A stretch of 64,000 bases of DNA. Source: Chryseobacterium bernardetii. GTDB taxonomy: Bacteria; Bacteroidota; Bacteroidia; Flavobacteriales; Weeksellaceae. Shown here in pieces: positions 48,252-57,580 of the stretch; position 1 is the stretch's first letter; the number at the start of each line of letters is the position of its first letter. The notes under the pieces were generated by a model that made no database searches, was not told the DNA's origin, and was given only the letters and a program-made list of their open reading frames with translations. The stretch is from positions 4,693,501 to 4,757,500 of the forward strand of contig NZ_CP033932.1 of assembly GCF_003815975.1 (NCBI RefSeq). Direction: 5' to 3'. Made by a program: the position numbers and the translations under genes.

Positions 48252-49715
48252 ATGAAAACAATACAATACTTTATATCAGCTGTAGCCGTAGCTTTCATTA
48301 CAACAGGCTGTGCTAATGATCTCAACACCTTACCGGAGGGTGATATTTCCGGTGAACAACTAAATGAAGATCAGTCAAAACCGGAAAAAATCCTGGGAGG
48401 AATTTATCTTGATCTTCGCAGCAACGGTGCCGGAGGAACTACTTTACATACTGATTTTGGGATTATGGCAATAAAAGCAGGAGCAGATCTGATGTCCAAT
48501 GATGTGATACAGGCAAAAAACCAGCACCTGGGAATGTTTTATAATTATGAAGCAACCAATGCCAGTAATGTTGCATCAGAAATTGTATGGACCACTTTTT
48601 ATGCAAGGATATTCATCATCAATAAACTTCTTAATGATTTAAAAGGTAATGAAAGCCCTAAAAACAAAGCTATTAAAGGACAGCTGTTAGCCTTACGAGC
48701 TTATTCTTATTTTCACCTGATCCGTTTTTACGCGAATGATTATAAAGGACACCAGGCGGATCCGGGACTTCCATTAGTGCTTACTACTGATAATCCCAGC
48801 CAGGGGCTGGCAAGATCAACCGTTGCACAGGTATATTCGCAGATTGGACAGGATATTGAAGAATCCATAGTTCTCCTGGAAAACTTTGCACGTCTGTCCA
48901 GAGCTCAGATTGATCAAAGAACAGCTAAAGCCATTGCAGCTGAGATATTCCTGCAAACCGGAGACTATGCAAAGGCTGCAAAATATGCTGCAGACAGTAA
49001 GCAGGGAATTGCTCTGATGACAGAAGATGATTATACTACTACCGGGTTTTCAAATATCAGTAATCCGGAGGTAATCTGGGGATTCCATAATACGATTTCT
49101 ACAATGAGTATCGGTAATTATTATGCTTCCTTTTTCTCTATGTTTGATAATACCAATGAAGGATATGCAGGAGCAGCTCAGATCTATAAGCTTATTGACA
49201 AGCGTTTGTATGATGCCATTCCCGATACGGATTACCGTAAAAAAGTATTCAACGGAAGCCAGCCAGCCAAATATACCTTTAACGGAAAAACAAAAAACTA
49301 TCCTGCCTACGTAAGCTGGAAGTTCAAAGATCCAAGCATGTTTGAAGGAGATTATATCTACATCAGGGCTTCTTCATTATATTATACAGAAGCAGAAGCG
49401 CTGGCAAGGCAAGGTAGAGAAGCGGAAGCAAAGCAGGTTTTATTTGAAATAACATCCAAAAGAGACAAGGCTTATACACTGTCTGCCAAAACAGGTGCTG
49501 AGCTGATCAATGAAATCATCCTGCAGAAAAGAATTGAACTTTGGGGCGAAGGCTATGCCTGGTTTGATATGAAGAGATTAAATACCCCTTTAGAAAGAAT
49601 ATATACAGGAACCAACCACACTTTTGGAAGATTTAACCTGACACCGGATAAATTTAAATTCCAGATCCCGAATAAAGAGATTAATAATAACCCCCAAATT
49701 AAACAGAATGACTAG
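48252..49715 (+). CDS. SusD/RagB-family nutrient-binding lipoprotein
   Basis: 487 residues. Lipobox TTGC at about residues 17-20. The helical TPR-like region typical of SusD is visible (KGQLLALRAYSYFHLIRFYAND, YIRASSLYYTEAEALARQG) and the C-terminus has LINEIILQKRIELWGEGYAWFDMKR, the diagnostic SusD block. It forms the lid of the SusC barrel and captures ligand on the cell surface. It is separated from susC by 9 nt and followed by a terminator, so the operon ends here. Confidence 0.93.
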   Translation: MKTIQYFISAVAVAFITTGCANDLNTLPEGDISGEQLNEDQSKPEKILGGIYLDLRSNGAGGTTLHTDFGIMAIKAGADLMSNDVIQAKNQHLGMFYNYEATNASNVASEIVWTTFYARIFIINKLLNDLKGNESPKNKAIKGQLLALRAYSYFHLIRFYANDYKGHQADPGLPLVLTTDNPSQGLARSTVAQVYSQIGQDIEESIVLLENFARLSRAQIDQRTAKAIAAEIFLQTGDYAKAAKYAADSKQGIALMTEDDYTTTGFSNISNPEVIWGFHNTISTMSIGNYYASFFSMFDNTNEGYAGAAQIYKLIDKRLYDAIPDTDYRKKVFNGSQPAKYTFNGKTKNYPAYVSWKFKDPSMFEGDYIYIRASSLYYTEAEALARQGREAEAKQVLFEITSKRDKAYTLSAKTGAELINEIILQKRIELWGEGYAWFDMKRLNTPLERIYTGTNHTFGRFNLTPDKFKFQIPNKEINNNPQIKQND

Positions 49716-49752
49716 ATAAAGCTGCAAAACAATTTTAATATATTTCAAAACC

Positions 49753-49784
49753 AACCGCTATTTACTTTAAAATAGCGGTTTTTA
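49753..49784 (+). terminator. Terminator of the SusC/SusD operon
   Basis: 11-bp stem AACCGCTATTT/AAATAGCGGTT (49753-49763 and 49770-49780) followed by TTTT. Confidence 0.85.
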
Positions 49785-49799
49785 TAATGATTCAGAACA

Positions 49800-49832
49800 A
49801 AAAAAACAGCACCATTTCATATAAATGATGCT
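49800..49832 (-). terminator. Terminator of the DUF305 gene
   Basis: AGCACCATTT/AAATGATGCT (49808-49817 and 49823-49832, one mismatch) followed on the minus strand by a run of T after one base pair step. Confidence 0.65.
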
Positions 49833-49872
49833 ATTCATACAATTTGATTATCAATAGATTAATCTTTTCTTC

Positions 49873-50367
49873 TTATTTATTTTTTTCTAATTCTTTCAGC
49901 TTCCGTTTCATCAGCTCTATTTCCTGCGCCTGGGTTTTCAGAATATTTTTTTGCAGCTTTATCAGCTCAGGATCTGTAAGGTTTGCTTTTTCAGACATCA
50001 GCAAAGCTGCTGCATGGTGGGGAATCATTCCTTTTACAAACTGTTCATCACCCACGCTTACCTGCTGTCTGATGCCTAACCATGAAAGAACGCCCACGGT
50101 AATGGCAATGATCACAATAATCCAGTTGAACCCGGAATGGGTATACATTTTTTTCATGATCCATAACTCAATCAACAGCATTACAGGTACCATTAATGAG
50201 GTCATGTATACATTATTGATATTCGGAATGAAGTTTTCCAGCCTGTCTATCATTGCAAACATCAAACAGTACATGGCGATGAACATCACCACTGCCATCA
50301 GCACAAAACGTCCATACATTGAATGCTTTGAATCCTGCATTTTATGTTTATGCTGCATATCTTCCAT
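49873..50367 (-). CDS. DUF305 membrane protein
   Basis: 164 residues. A His/Met-rich start (MEDMQHKHKMQDSKHSM) precedes three hydrophobic segments (about 20-42, 52-72, 80-100). The C-terminal 60 residues are a DUF305 domain with the diagnostic KGMIPHHAAALLMSEKA and a final EIELMKRKLKEL helix. DUF305 proteins are ferritin-like, metal-associated and often found beside copper-handling genes. The N-terminal His/Met cluster also suggests copper contact (inference). It is a single gene. Confidence 0.85.
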   Translation of the reverse strand: MEDMQHKHKMQDSKHSMYGRFVLMAVVMFIAMYCLMFAMIDRLENFIPNINNVYMTSLMVPVMLLIELWIMKKMYTHSGFNWIIVIIAITVGVLSWLGIRQQVSVGDEQFVKGMIPHHAAALLMSEKANLTDPELIKLQKNILKTQAQEIELMKRKLKELEKNK

Positions 50368-50581
50368 AACAAAAGATTTTTATCTGTTCGTAATTTTCCG
50401 TTTCTACAAACATTATGTAATAAAAATACAAACATTTGTTTAATGGATTTTATGCCTGCAATCATAAAGCCTATGAACCCTAAACGCGTATTATCTCTAA
50501 AAATTATGTAATAGGAATCATTTTTCCTTAATTGATAACTAAAAAATTGGACATCAAATTAAAAAAGATAGCCAAAATACA

Positions 50582-50589
50582 TATATTTG
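50582..50589 (+). promoter_or_regulatory. -7 element of the beta-lactamase operon
   Basis: TATATTTG, perfect TAnnTTTG, 33 nt before the ATG at 50623. No AmpR-like regulator gene is next to it. Confidence 0.55.
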
Positions 50590-50622
50590 GAAATCAAAAA
50601 CATCCTAAATAACCGCCTTACA

Positions 50623-51522
50623 ATGAAGTCAAAGGAACTCATTCTTACCCTTTTCGTTCTATTTATCAGTATTCCGCTATTTTCGCAAAATAACACCAAT
50701 CCGGAATTCAAGAAAGCAATTGAATCTATTCTTGCCAATAAAAAGGCAGATGTTGGAGTTTCTATTTTAACAGCAGGAACCCCTAAAAAAGAAGTCACCC
50801 AGATCAATGGGAATAAACTGCTTCCTATGCTGAGCACCTTTAAGTTTCCTGTAGCCTTGGCGGTTCTCCATAAAGTGGAAAAGGGAGAACTTTCTTTACA
50901 GCAAAAGATCTACATCAAAAAAGAAGAGCTTCTGGAGGATACTTACAGTCCGTTCAGAGAAAAATATCCCGAAGGAAATATAAAACTCAGCCTGGAAGAC
51001 TGCATACAGTGGATGATAGTTTATAGCGATAATAACCTTACAGACATTCTGCTAAGACTGATCGGCGGCCCTGATTATGTTCAGAATTTCATCAACAGCA
51101 AGGATATCGTCATTAAAAATGATGAAGAAGATATGCATAAGGATTGGGATTCCCAATTCATCAATACCATCACACCAAATGAAGCCATTAGGTTACTGGA
51201 ACAGTTCTATAACGGAAAAATATTGAATAAGGAACATACAAAATGGTTGTATACGGCAATGCTTAACAATGCAACGGGAACCAAAAGACTTAAAGGCAAG
51301 TTACCAAAAGACGTTAAAGTAGCTCACCGTACAGGAACTTCGTTTACCAATAAAGAAGGAATGACAGGAGCCATCAATGATTATGGAATTATAGAACTCT
51401 CAGATAAAAAGAGAATATATATTGCTGTTTTTGTACATGATACTTATGAAACATTTGAAAACTCAGAATCAATTATTGCAGATATTTCCAAAGCTGCTTA
51501 TGACTACTACAATAAAAAGTAA
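50623..51522 (+). CDS. bla: Class A beta-lactamase, CGA/CIA-like
   Basis: 299 residues from the ATG at 50623; the longer reading uses a TTG inside the -7 element. A signal peptide ends near PLFSQ. Active-site elements: LSTFKFPVAL (Ser70-x-x-Lys), VYSDNNLTD (SDN loop) and AHRTGTSFT, where Arg replaces the usual Lys of the KTG box. The omega-loop glutamate is likely in the INTITPNEA region. The composition and the N-terminus match the chromosomal class A enzymes of Chryseobacterium (CGA-1/CIA group) as I know them. It hydrolyses penicillins and cephalosporins. It is followed 4 nt later by a serine hydrolase. Confidence 0.88.
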   Translation: MKSKELILTLFVLFISIPLFSQNNTNPEFKKAIESILANKKADVGVSILTAGTPKKEVTQINGNKLLPMLSTFKFPVALAVLHKVEKGELSLQQKIYIKKEELLEDTYSPFREKYPEGNIKLSLEDCIQWMIVYSDNNLTDILLRLIGGPDYVQNFINSKDIVIKNDEEDMHKDWDSQFINTITPNEAIRLLEQFYNGKILNKEHTKWLYTAMLNNATGTKRLKGKLPKDVKVAHRTGTSFTNKEGMTGAINDYGIIELSDKKRIYIAVFVHDTYETFENSESIIADISKAAYDYYNKK

Positions 51523-51526
51523 ACTC

Positions 51527-52564
51527 ATGACCAAAACATCACTATTTTTTACTCTTGCAATCTCTGCATTACTGTCATTTCATGCAAAGGCTCAGAAAAA
51601 CACTCCTTTATTTAAAAAAATAGACAGTATTATTACTTCTTCTGTTCCATTAAAATTCAATGGAGTGGTTTTGGTTTCTCAAAATGGAAAAGCAAAATAC
51701 CTGAAGGCCAACGGATATAAGGATTTTGAAAAAAAGGTTCCATTAAAAACTGACGATCAGTTTGAAATTATGTCAAACTCAAAGCAAATTACCGCTGTTT
51801 TGGTCTTACAGGCTGCCGAACAGGGTAAACTTGATCTTCAGACTCCCATCAAAAAATATCTTCCTGCAATTACTCAATCCTGGGCAGATACCGTAACAGT
51901 CCATAACCTCTTGAATCATACCCATGGAATTGTAGATCTTGAAAAGCCGGTTATTTTTAAAGCCGGTTCACAGTTCAAATACGGAAACCTTTCCTATATG
52001 CTTTTGGGGGAAATTCTTCAGAACACAACCGGAAAAAGCTTTACAGAGCTCGCTAACTCCCTTTTCAAAAAGCTGAAAATGGATAAAACATTTGTATATA
52101 ATATCCACAATAATCAGGCGCTGGTTCCCGGCTACAGCAGTGAGAATAACCAATTCGAAAAGGCAGAAGAGTCATTTTTAAATGAGAAGATGGCTCCTGC
52201 AGCCGGAGTTATTTCTACTGTAGAGGATCTTGCAAAGTGGGATCAGGAACTGTTCAAAGGAAAACTTCTCTCTCCCGGGTTTCAGAAACTGATTCTTACC
52301 CCATCTACCTCTTCTCAACACAATGTTTTTGGAAAGGAAAGTATGGGGTTTGGATACAATATCAGATTCATCAAAGAAGCCGGACTTGATTATTACGCAG
52401 TGACTGGTCTTGGTGACGGTTTTACATGCCTGAATGTATACTTTCCATCTGCAGATACCAGCCTGATTATCCTTGAAAACCAAATGCCTAAAAACAGCGA
52501 ACACTGGAGTTTTCAGGAAGCAGCTATTAAAAATGTTGTATTGAAAAGTATCACTTCAAAATAA
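51527..52564 (+). CDS. Serine hydrolase of the beta-lactamase/PBP class C family
   Basis: 345 residues from the ATG at 51527, 4 nt after the beta-lactamase stop; a longer reading overlaps that gene out of frame. Signal peptide ends at FHAKAQ. Nucleophile box is MSNSKQITA (SxxK) and the tyrosine motif is KYGNLSY (YxN), with FNGVVLVSQNGKAKYLKANG as the conserved opening. This is the AmpC-like/esterase/peptidase group that acts on the cell envelope or small esters. It is co-transcribed with a true class A enzyme and followed by a terminator. Whether it hydrolyses beta-lactams cannot be told. Confidence 0.85.
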   Translation: MTKTSLFFTLAISALLSFHAKAQKNTPLFKKIDSIITSSVPLKFNGVVLVSQNGKAKYLKANGYKDFEKKVPLKTDDQFEIMSNSKQITAVLVLQAAEQGKLDLQTPIKKYLPAITQSWADTVTVHNLLNHTHGIVDLEKPVIFKAGSQFKYGNLSYMLLGEILQNTTGKSFTELANSLFKKLKMDKTFVYNIHNNQALVPGYSSENNQFEKAEESFLNEKMAPAAGVISTVEDLAKWDQELFKGKLLSPGFQKLILTPSTSSQHNVFGKESMGFGYNIRFIKEAGLDYYAVTGLGDGFTCLNVYFPSADTSLIILENQMPKNSEHWSFQEAAIKNVVLKSITSK

Positions 52565-52581
52565 TTTTATTAAAATAACAG

Positions 52582-52622
52582 ATAAAAGGTGGTTTTTCTT
52601 TTAAGAACCACCTTTTATTTTT
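52582..52622 (+). terminator. Terminator of the beta-lactamase operon
   Basis: 13-bp stem ATAAAAGGTGGTT/AACCACCTTTTAT (52582-52594 and 52606-52618) followed by TTTTG. Confidence 0.85.
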
Positions 52623-52708
52623 GTCTCGACCCTTTATCACGCAGGAAAGGTCAAAGTATATAGTTTTCAGGGGTATTAAGGCACAAAGATTTTATCTGTG
52701 ATTGTATA

Positions 52709-53830
52709 CTAAAATTTTTCTTGCTTTAAAATTTTGTTTTTTATACCATTAAAAGGCTTTTCAACAAGAAACCTATACCCTAAGCCGCCTACAGCGCACC
52801 CCAACAGACAAATGATCAGACATACCGTGTCTGAAGTTCCAAGATCAAACTTTTCAAAAAAAGCCTGAATCATATGAATAATTCCTTTGTGCGAAAGATA
52901 AATTGCATAAGATAAGGCAGCCACCTCAGCAGTAATATAAGATTTACACCTGGAAAGAAATGATGATGATGAAACTGCAGATAAAACAATAAAACCATAG
53001 CTTATTGCCACCAAAGTAAACCCAAATACGGACGCTCCTTTTGAAACCTGTTCATTACAAATCCAGAATGCAATACCCAGCAAGATGATTCCTGAAATAA
53101 GAAGTTTGTTACCATTCTGATGAACTGCTTTTTTAAATCCGGCAGAATACTGCATGAAATAACCAATAAGGACTCCTGTTCCAAGCCCATCCAATCTTGT
53201 ATGGGTTGGGTAATATATTTTCATGTACCATGAGCGCCAGAATTCCAGGGAATTATTATCTATCCAGGCTATAGTTCCGTTCCATATTACCAACCTCATC
53301 ATTAAAGAGGATGTGATGAAGAAGACTATTAAAACAGCAAAATATTTAAAAAACTTTGAAGGCATTATCATCAGAAGAAACAAAGGAAGAAGAAGATAAA
53401 ACTGTTCCTCAATACATAAAGACCAGGCATGAGAAAATGTACCCTGATGAATCACATCCAATCCGTAATTCTGGGTGAAAGTCACAAACTTCCATAAAGG
53501 TGGCAATGCTTCCCGTTCCCTGAAAAAAGGAATGGTAAAATACAGAAAGAGAGTAAAAAAATAAGATGGAATAATCCTGAAAAAACGTTTGATATAAAAT
53601 GACTTTAAACTTATTGACCCCTTACTGCTCATCTCCTGGAACAATTGCCCAGAGATCAGAAAGCCACTCAGCACAAAGAAAAGGTCAACTCCGGTCCAGC
53701 CAAATCTCCCTATTGTATCAACCCATTCCGGATGCTTAAATGAGCGGTAGTGAAAGAGTAAAACCATCACAATAGCCAATGATCTCAGATGATCTAGCCC
53801 GTAAAATCTTTCTGAACGTTCTGTTATCAT
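52709..53830 (-). CDS. Acyltransferase-3 family membrane protein (OafA-like)
   Basis: 373 residues with about ten hydrophobic segments. The N-terminal motif RFYGLDHLRSLAIVMVLLFHY contains the catalytic-His region, followed by WTGVDLFFVLSGFLISGQLF and YIKRFFRIIPSYFF. The central SHAWSLCIEEQFYLLLPLFLL block is diagnostic of acyltransferase-3 proteins. They acetylate sugars of O-antigen, capsule or secreted glycans, and more rarely small molecules. No glycan cluster is adjacent. The gene is single and convergent with the serine hydrolase. Confidence 0.9.
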   Translation of the reverse strand: MITERSERFYGLDHLRSLAIVMVLLFHYRSFKHPEWVDTIGRFGWTGVDLFFVLSGFLISGQLFQEMSSKGSISLKSFYIKRFFRIIPSYFFTLFLYFTIPFFREREALPPLWKFVTFTQNYGLDVIHQGTFSHAWSLCIEEQFYLLLPLFLLMIMPSKFFKYFAVLIVFFITSSLMMRLVIWNGTIAWIDNNSLEFWRSWYMKIYYPTHTRLDGLGTGVLIGYFMQYSAGFKKAVHQNGNKLLISGIILLGIAFWICNEQVSKGASVFGFTLVAISYGFIVLSAVSSSSFLSRCKSYITAEVAALSYAIYLSHKGIIHMIQAFFEKFDLGTSDTVCLIICLLGCAVGGLGYRFLVEKPFNGIKNKILKQEKF

Positions 53831-54010
53831 ATTTTTTTACTGCAAATCTTGCCAAAAACATAATCCCTTTTAAACACAGCATTCAGAAAACAGGAATTCA
53901 CATGCCAATGGCAAAATAGACAATCCGAACTTAAAATCCTGCTATTTACCCTTATTTTATTGGATTTCACATCACTTTTACCAGCCGTATCTTAAGATTT
54001 TCTATTTTTG

Positions 54011-55078
54011 ATGACAATGAAAATCGGAGCAATCACCTTTAACCGGCAAAATATATACTTCCAGCTATTTTTCTGGGCCGCCTTGTTTTTGTTTGGAATT
54101 GCAAGAACTTATGATGATTACAATGGAGAAATGTTTAAACAGCTGGTAATTTATAATTTCTGTCATTGGATCTTTCAGGTGCTGGCGGCCAATTTCATCT
54201 ATTTTTTTCTGATCCGTCATTTCTTTGACCAAAAAAGACATGTAGAATTCATCGTGTACCTTATCCTGAGTTTATACTTTATTTCTGTTGCCAACAGGAT
54301 ATTTATTGTTGATTTTGCCGAACCTTTTTTCATCAAGGAACCCAAAGACAGCCTGATGAGTATTTTCACTGATATCCGATACCTTTTGTTTCATTATACA
54401 TTTCCGATCATCAGTGGCACTTTTATCTTTATTTCAATGATGTTTTTCATGCGGTATAAAGATGAAAAAGAAAATACCATTCAATTGGAAAAAGAAAAGG
54501 CCGAACTGGAGTTAAGATCCCTGAAATCCCAGCTTCATCCTCACTTTCTTTTTAACACCCTGAATAATATCTATTCCCTGTCAGTCATTAATTCAGATAA
54601 AACATCCCAGTCTATCAGCCAGCTCTCAGATATTCTTGATTATATCCTGTACAAAGGCCAGAAAAAATGGGTGTCTGTTACAGAAGAAATGGGTATTATT
54701 GATGATTATATTGCTCTGGAAAGCCTGCGTTATACTGATGAAAGATTAAAAATAACCAGAAATACAGCAATAAAGTCTGCCAATTTCATCCCACCGCTGC
54801 TGTATCTTACTCTGGTGGAAAATGCCTTTAAACACGGTGCCGGAAAAAATGTGGAGCAAACGGAAATAAAAATAGAACTGGAGACCAGCGCCCAACAGTC
54901 TGTCTTCAGAATCCAAAATACCTGTAATGATATTTCAGATTATAATGAAAAAGGAATAGGGCTTGAGAATATTAACCGACAGCTTCAATATTATTATCAG
55001 GACCGCTTTACCTTCATTATCTCCCGGGAAAACAATATTTTTAACGTCGAAATCACCACTCCTTCACAATATGATTAA
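54011..55078 (+). CDS. LytS/YehU-type sensor histidine kinase
   Basis: 355 residues; ATG at 54011, with a second ATG at 54017. A TATTTTTG element directly abuts the first ATG, so translation may begin at the second on a leaderless message. Four membrane segments cover about residues 15-155. A coiled linker (EKENTIQLEKEKAELELRSL) leads to KSQLHPHFLFNTLNNIYSL, the phospho-acceptor His box of the LytS family, and NAFKHGAGKN is the N box. The C-terminal GIGLENINRQL is the ATP-binding G box. It partners the LytTR regulator overlapping its 3' end. Signal unknown. Confidence 0.93.
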   Translation: MTMKIGAITFNRQNIYFQLFFWAALFLFGIARTYDDYNGEMFKQLVIYNFCHWIFQVLAANFIYFFLIRHFFDQKRHVEFIVYLILSLYFISVANRIFIVDFAEPFFIKEPKDSLMSIFTDIRYLLFHYTFPIISGTFIFISMMFFMRYKDEKENTIQLEKEKAELELRSLKSQLHPHFLFNTLNNIYSLSVINSDKTSQSISQLSDILDYILYKGQKKWVSVTEEMGIIDDYIALESLRYTDERLKITRNTAIKSANFIPPLLYLTLVENAFKHGAGKNVEQTEIKIELETSAQQSVFRIQNTCNDISDYNEKGIGLENINRQLQYYYQDRFTFIISRENNIFNVEITTPSQYD

Positions 55079-55766
55079 ATGTATTATTGTAGATGACGAG
55101 CCCCTGGCTGCAACCTTACTGGAAAATCATATTTCCAAAATCGATCATTTAAAACTGACTGGTAAAGCAGAAAATGCCCTTGAAGCCTATAAACTCCTTC
55201 AAAATCAGACTGTGGATCTGATGTTTCTTGATATTCAGATGCCGCACTTCAACGGAATTGATTTTTTGAGATCCCTTCCCCAGAAACCTAAAACCATTTT
55301 TACCACCGCCTACCGGGAATTCGCCATTGAAGGTTTTGAACTGGAAGCGGTGGACTATCTTTTGAAACCAATCACTTTCGAACGTTTCTTTAAATCTGTG
55401 GAACGGGTATTAAGGAATATTAATGATTCTAAAGGTGATTTTATCATTCTTAAAACAGAAGGAATGCACCGGAAATTGTCTCTGGCAGATATCATCTATA
55501 TTGAAAGCCAGGGAAATGATATCAAGATAACTTTAGCCGGCAATGAAAGTTTTATTTCAAAAAGTAAAATAACAGACCTGGAATTGCTTTTAGCATCAAA
55601 AGGCTTTGTAAGAGTTCACCGGTCATTCATTATCAATACTGCATTTGTTACGGCTTTCAATAACAGTGAAATCCACCTCGGGTCCTATGAGATTCCGGTA
55701 GGCAGAAGCTACCGGCAGGAATTCGAAAGATTTATAGCCGGTTTCTCAAAAAACAGGCTTTTATAA
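55071..55766 (+). CDS. LytTR-family response regulator
   Basis: 231 residues from the ATG at 55071, overlapping the kinase by 8 nt; a longer reading lies inside the kinase gene. Receiver domain at residues 1-120 with acidic pair VDDEP, phospho-acceptor Asp in MFLDIQMPHFNG, and a KPITFERF end. The LytTR DNA-binding domain (HRKLSLADIIYIESQGNDIK through FVRVHRSFIINTAF) covers residues 135-228. Such regulators bind direct repeats near target promoters; no target is evident nearby. Co-translated with its kinase. Confidence 0.94.
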   Translation: MIKCIIVDDEPLAATLLENHISKIDHLKLTGKAENALEAYKLLQNQTVDLMFLDIQMPHFNGIDFLRSLPQKPKTIFTTAYREFAIEGFELEAVDYLLKPITFERFFKSVERVLRNINDSKGDFIILKTEGMHRKLSLADIIYIESQGNDIKITLAGNESFISKSKITDLELLLASKGFVRVHRSFIINTAFVTAFNNSEIHLGSYEIPVGRSYRQEFERFIAGFSKNRLL

Positions 55767-56059
55767 CTGTTTATTAATAACTTAAAGATCGGCTCATTCT
55801 GCTTTCTATTCTCATTTCTGCTTACAAATTATCATTTTAACACTTTTTTGAATATTTTTTAAAGCCGCTGCTTTAGATTAATCATTTTCATCCTGTTTTT
55901 CAATCCGTTACAATATTATCCTTTTCGGATTACGGAATAAATATAAGTGGAGATATTTTTCACAACAAACAGATAAACAACTATATTACAAAGAATTACA
56001 AACAACTAACAGCACCTTTCCCTATCTGCCTGTTTCTTACAGATATTAAAAAAAAATAT

Positions 56060-56104
56060 TACTTTTGCCTTAAGGAATAAAATTGCTTTTTAGGCGTTTT
56101 ATTC
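56060..56104 (+). promoter_or_regulatory. Promoter and 5'UTR hairpin of the secreted-protein gene
   Basis: TACTTTTG (56060-56067) is a perfect -7 element. A GAATAAAA/TTTTATTC stem (56075-56082 and 56097-56104) begins about where transcription should start, giving an 80-nt leader. The rest of the 382-nt gap from 55767 shows nothing else. Confidence 0.5.
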
Positions 56105-56148
56105 GTAAGTTTATGTGCACCAATTTATAAAACATTAAAATTCATTCC

Positions 56149-56709
56149 ATGAGAAAAATAATTCTACTTATTACATGTATGTTCGGTATTTCAGTTTTCT
56201 CTCAGATTAAAGTGTTGAAAAATGAAAGTTTGGTGGAAATCGGCAAAGACAATTCTGTTGGTTTATATAAAAAAGAAGACAAGTATACTGTCAATTATCA
56301 GGATTTGAATACCAGTAACCTGAACACAATCCGAGCTTTTTCATTCCAAAATCTGAACGGAGACGTTTCAGGGCTCTATAAGCTTATTACAGATGGTTTT
56401 ATCTCTGCTCCTGATGAAAATATAGTGTTGGAACTTCCCAACGATATCATCGAGCTTCATTATGAAAAAAATTATGGACAGCCGACTGTACAGTTTATCC
56501 AATACATCAATAAAAACAGGAAATACGTGGGAAAATCACAGTTTCTAACCCAAAAACAGGTTGATAAAGTATTCGGAAGAACAAATGGTAAATATACCAT
56601 GTATGACAAAACTTCTACCCCCAGCCAGGAAGGATTGAAAAAAGGAGGAGCCAGTACTGCTTCTACCGCAACTCCGGCAACCGGAGCTAAGAAAAAAGCA
56701 AAAAAATAA
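56149..56709 (+). CDS. Secreted protein of unknown function with basic tail
   Basis: 186 residues with signal peptide (SVFSQ). The mature part is a compact alpha/beta domain (VGLYKKEDKYTVNYQDLNTS, YKLITDGFISAPDENIVLEL). The tail from about residue 150 is low-complexity Thr/Ala/Gly, ending GAKKKAKK. No family recognised. It is monocistronic, with promoter, leader hairpin and terminator all visible. Confidence 0.6.
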   Translation: MRKIILLITCMFGISVFSQIKVLKNESLVEIGKDNSVGLYKKEDKYTVNYQDLNTSNLNTIRAFSFQNLNGDVSGLYKLITDGFISAPDENIVLELPNDIIELHYEKNYGQPTVQFIQYINKNRKYVGKSQFLTQKQVDKVFGRTNGKYTMYDKTSTPSQEGLKKGGASTASTATPATGAKKKAKK

Positions 56710-56730
56710 TTATAATTTATAAATATTGCG

Positions 56731-56760
56731 AAACTCATTCCGGCGAATGAGTTTTTTTAT
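56731..56760 (+). terminator. Terminator after the secreted-protein gene
   Basis: 10-bp stem AAACTCATTC/GAATGAGTTT (56731-56740 and 56745-56754) with CGGC tetraloop and T tail. Confidence 0.88.
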
Positions 56761-56762
56761 TT

Positions 56763-56770
56763 TATTTTTG
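56763..56770 (+). promoter_or_regulatory. -7 element of the ABC ATPase gene
   Basis: TATTTTTG, perfect TAnnTTTG, 19 nt before the ATG at 56790. Confidence 0.6.
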
Positions 56771-56789
56771 CAGAAAGACATTAAAAATT

Positions 56790-57494
56790 ATGCCGCTTCA
56801 GATAAATAATTTAACTAAAAAATTTGGTGAACAGACTGCTTTAAACAATATCAACATTTCTATTGATAAAAATGAGATCATTGGTCTTCTGGGACCTAAT
56901 GGAGCCGGAAAATCTACCCTGATGAAATCTATTGTAGGAGCCCTGAAAATTGATGAAGGGGAGATTATTTTTAATGGCCTGAATATTTCCCAACACGAAA
57001 TTGAAAGCAAGAGAAAAATAGGCTTTCTACCGGAAAACAACCCGCTTTATCTGGAAATGTATGTGAAGGAATACCTTCAGTTTGTAGCCAATATCCACAA
57101 AATCCCTGAATCTAAGGTAGATGAAGTGATTGAACTGGTAGGAATAACTCCGGAAAAATCAAAAAGAATCGGGCAGCTTTCTAAAGGATATAAACAGCGT
57201 GTAGGATTAGCACAGGCTATTATCCACCAGCCTGATCTACTAATCCTGGATGAGCCTACCAATGGTCTGGATCCTAATCAGATCCTGGAGATCAGAAATG
57301 TAATAAAAGAGATCGGGCAGCAGAAAACAGTTTTACTTTCTACACATATCATGCAGGAAGTGGAAGCGCTTTGCTCCAGGGTTATTCTTATTCATAAAGG
57401 AAATATTCTTCAGGATTGCCCTATTGATGAATTTAAAGGCAAATTTGACAGTCTGGAAGAGGCTTTCGCAAGCTATACTGCTGTCACAAACTAA
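56790..57494 (+). CDS. ABC transporter ATP-binding protein, GldA-like
   Basis: 234 residues. Walker A GLLGPNGAGKST, Q loop GFLPENNP, signature QLSKGYKQRVGLAQA, Walker B LLILDEPTNGLDP and switch His in LLSTHIM. The segment IGFLPENNPLYLEMYVKEYL is close to GldA, the ATPase of the GldA-GldF-GldG gliding-motility transporter. However, GldA is about 300 residues, and gldF/gldG are not adjacent. It is therefore a GldA-like or short multidrug-type ATPase whose membrane partner is elsewhere. Monocistronic with its own promoter. Confidence 0.85.
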   Translation: MPLQINNLTKKFGEQTALNNINISIDKNEIIGLLGPNGAGKSTLMKSIVGALKIDEGEIIFNGLNISQHEIESKRKIGFLPENNPLYLEMYVKEYLQFVANIHKIPESKVDEVIELVGITPEKSKRIGQLSKGYKQRVGLAQAIIHQPDLLILDEPTNGLDPNQILEIRNVIKEIGQQKTVLLSTHIMQEVEALCSRVILIHKGNILQDCPIDEFKGKFDSLEEAFASYTAVTN

Positions 57495-57536
57495 AAACAA
57501 CGTCTTTAATTCCTGCAGAGATCCCAATATTGGCTC

Positions 57537-57544
57537 TATATTTG
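57537..57544 (+). promoter_or_regulatory. -7 element of the small secreted-protein gene
   Basis: TATATTTG, perfect TAnnTTTG, 37 nt before the ATG at 57581; a start upstream of 57551 is thereby unlikely. Confidence 0.55.
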
Positions 57545-57580
57545 ATGGAGTTTGAGCAGTTAACCAATAACCATTACAAT

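Noticed and set aside
56790..57494. True gldA of a gliding locus
   Set aside because: About 65 residues shorter than GldA, and gldF/gldG are absent; kept as GldA-like only.
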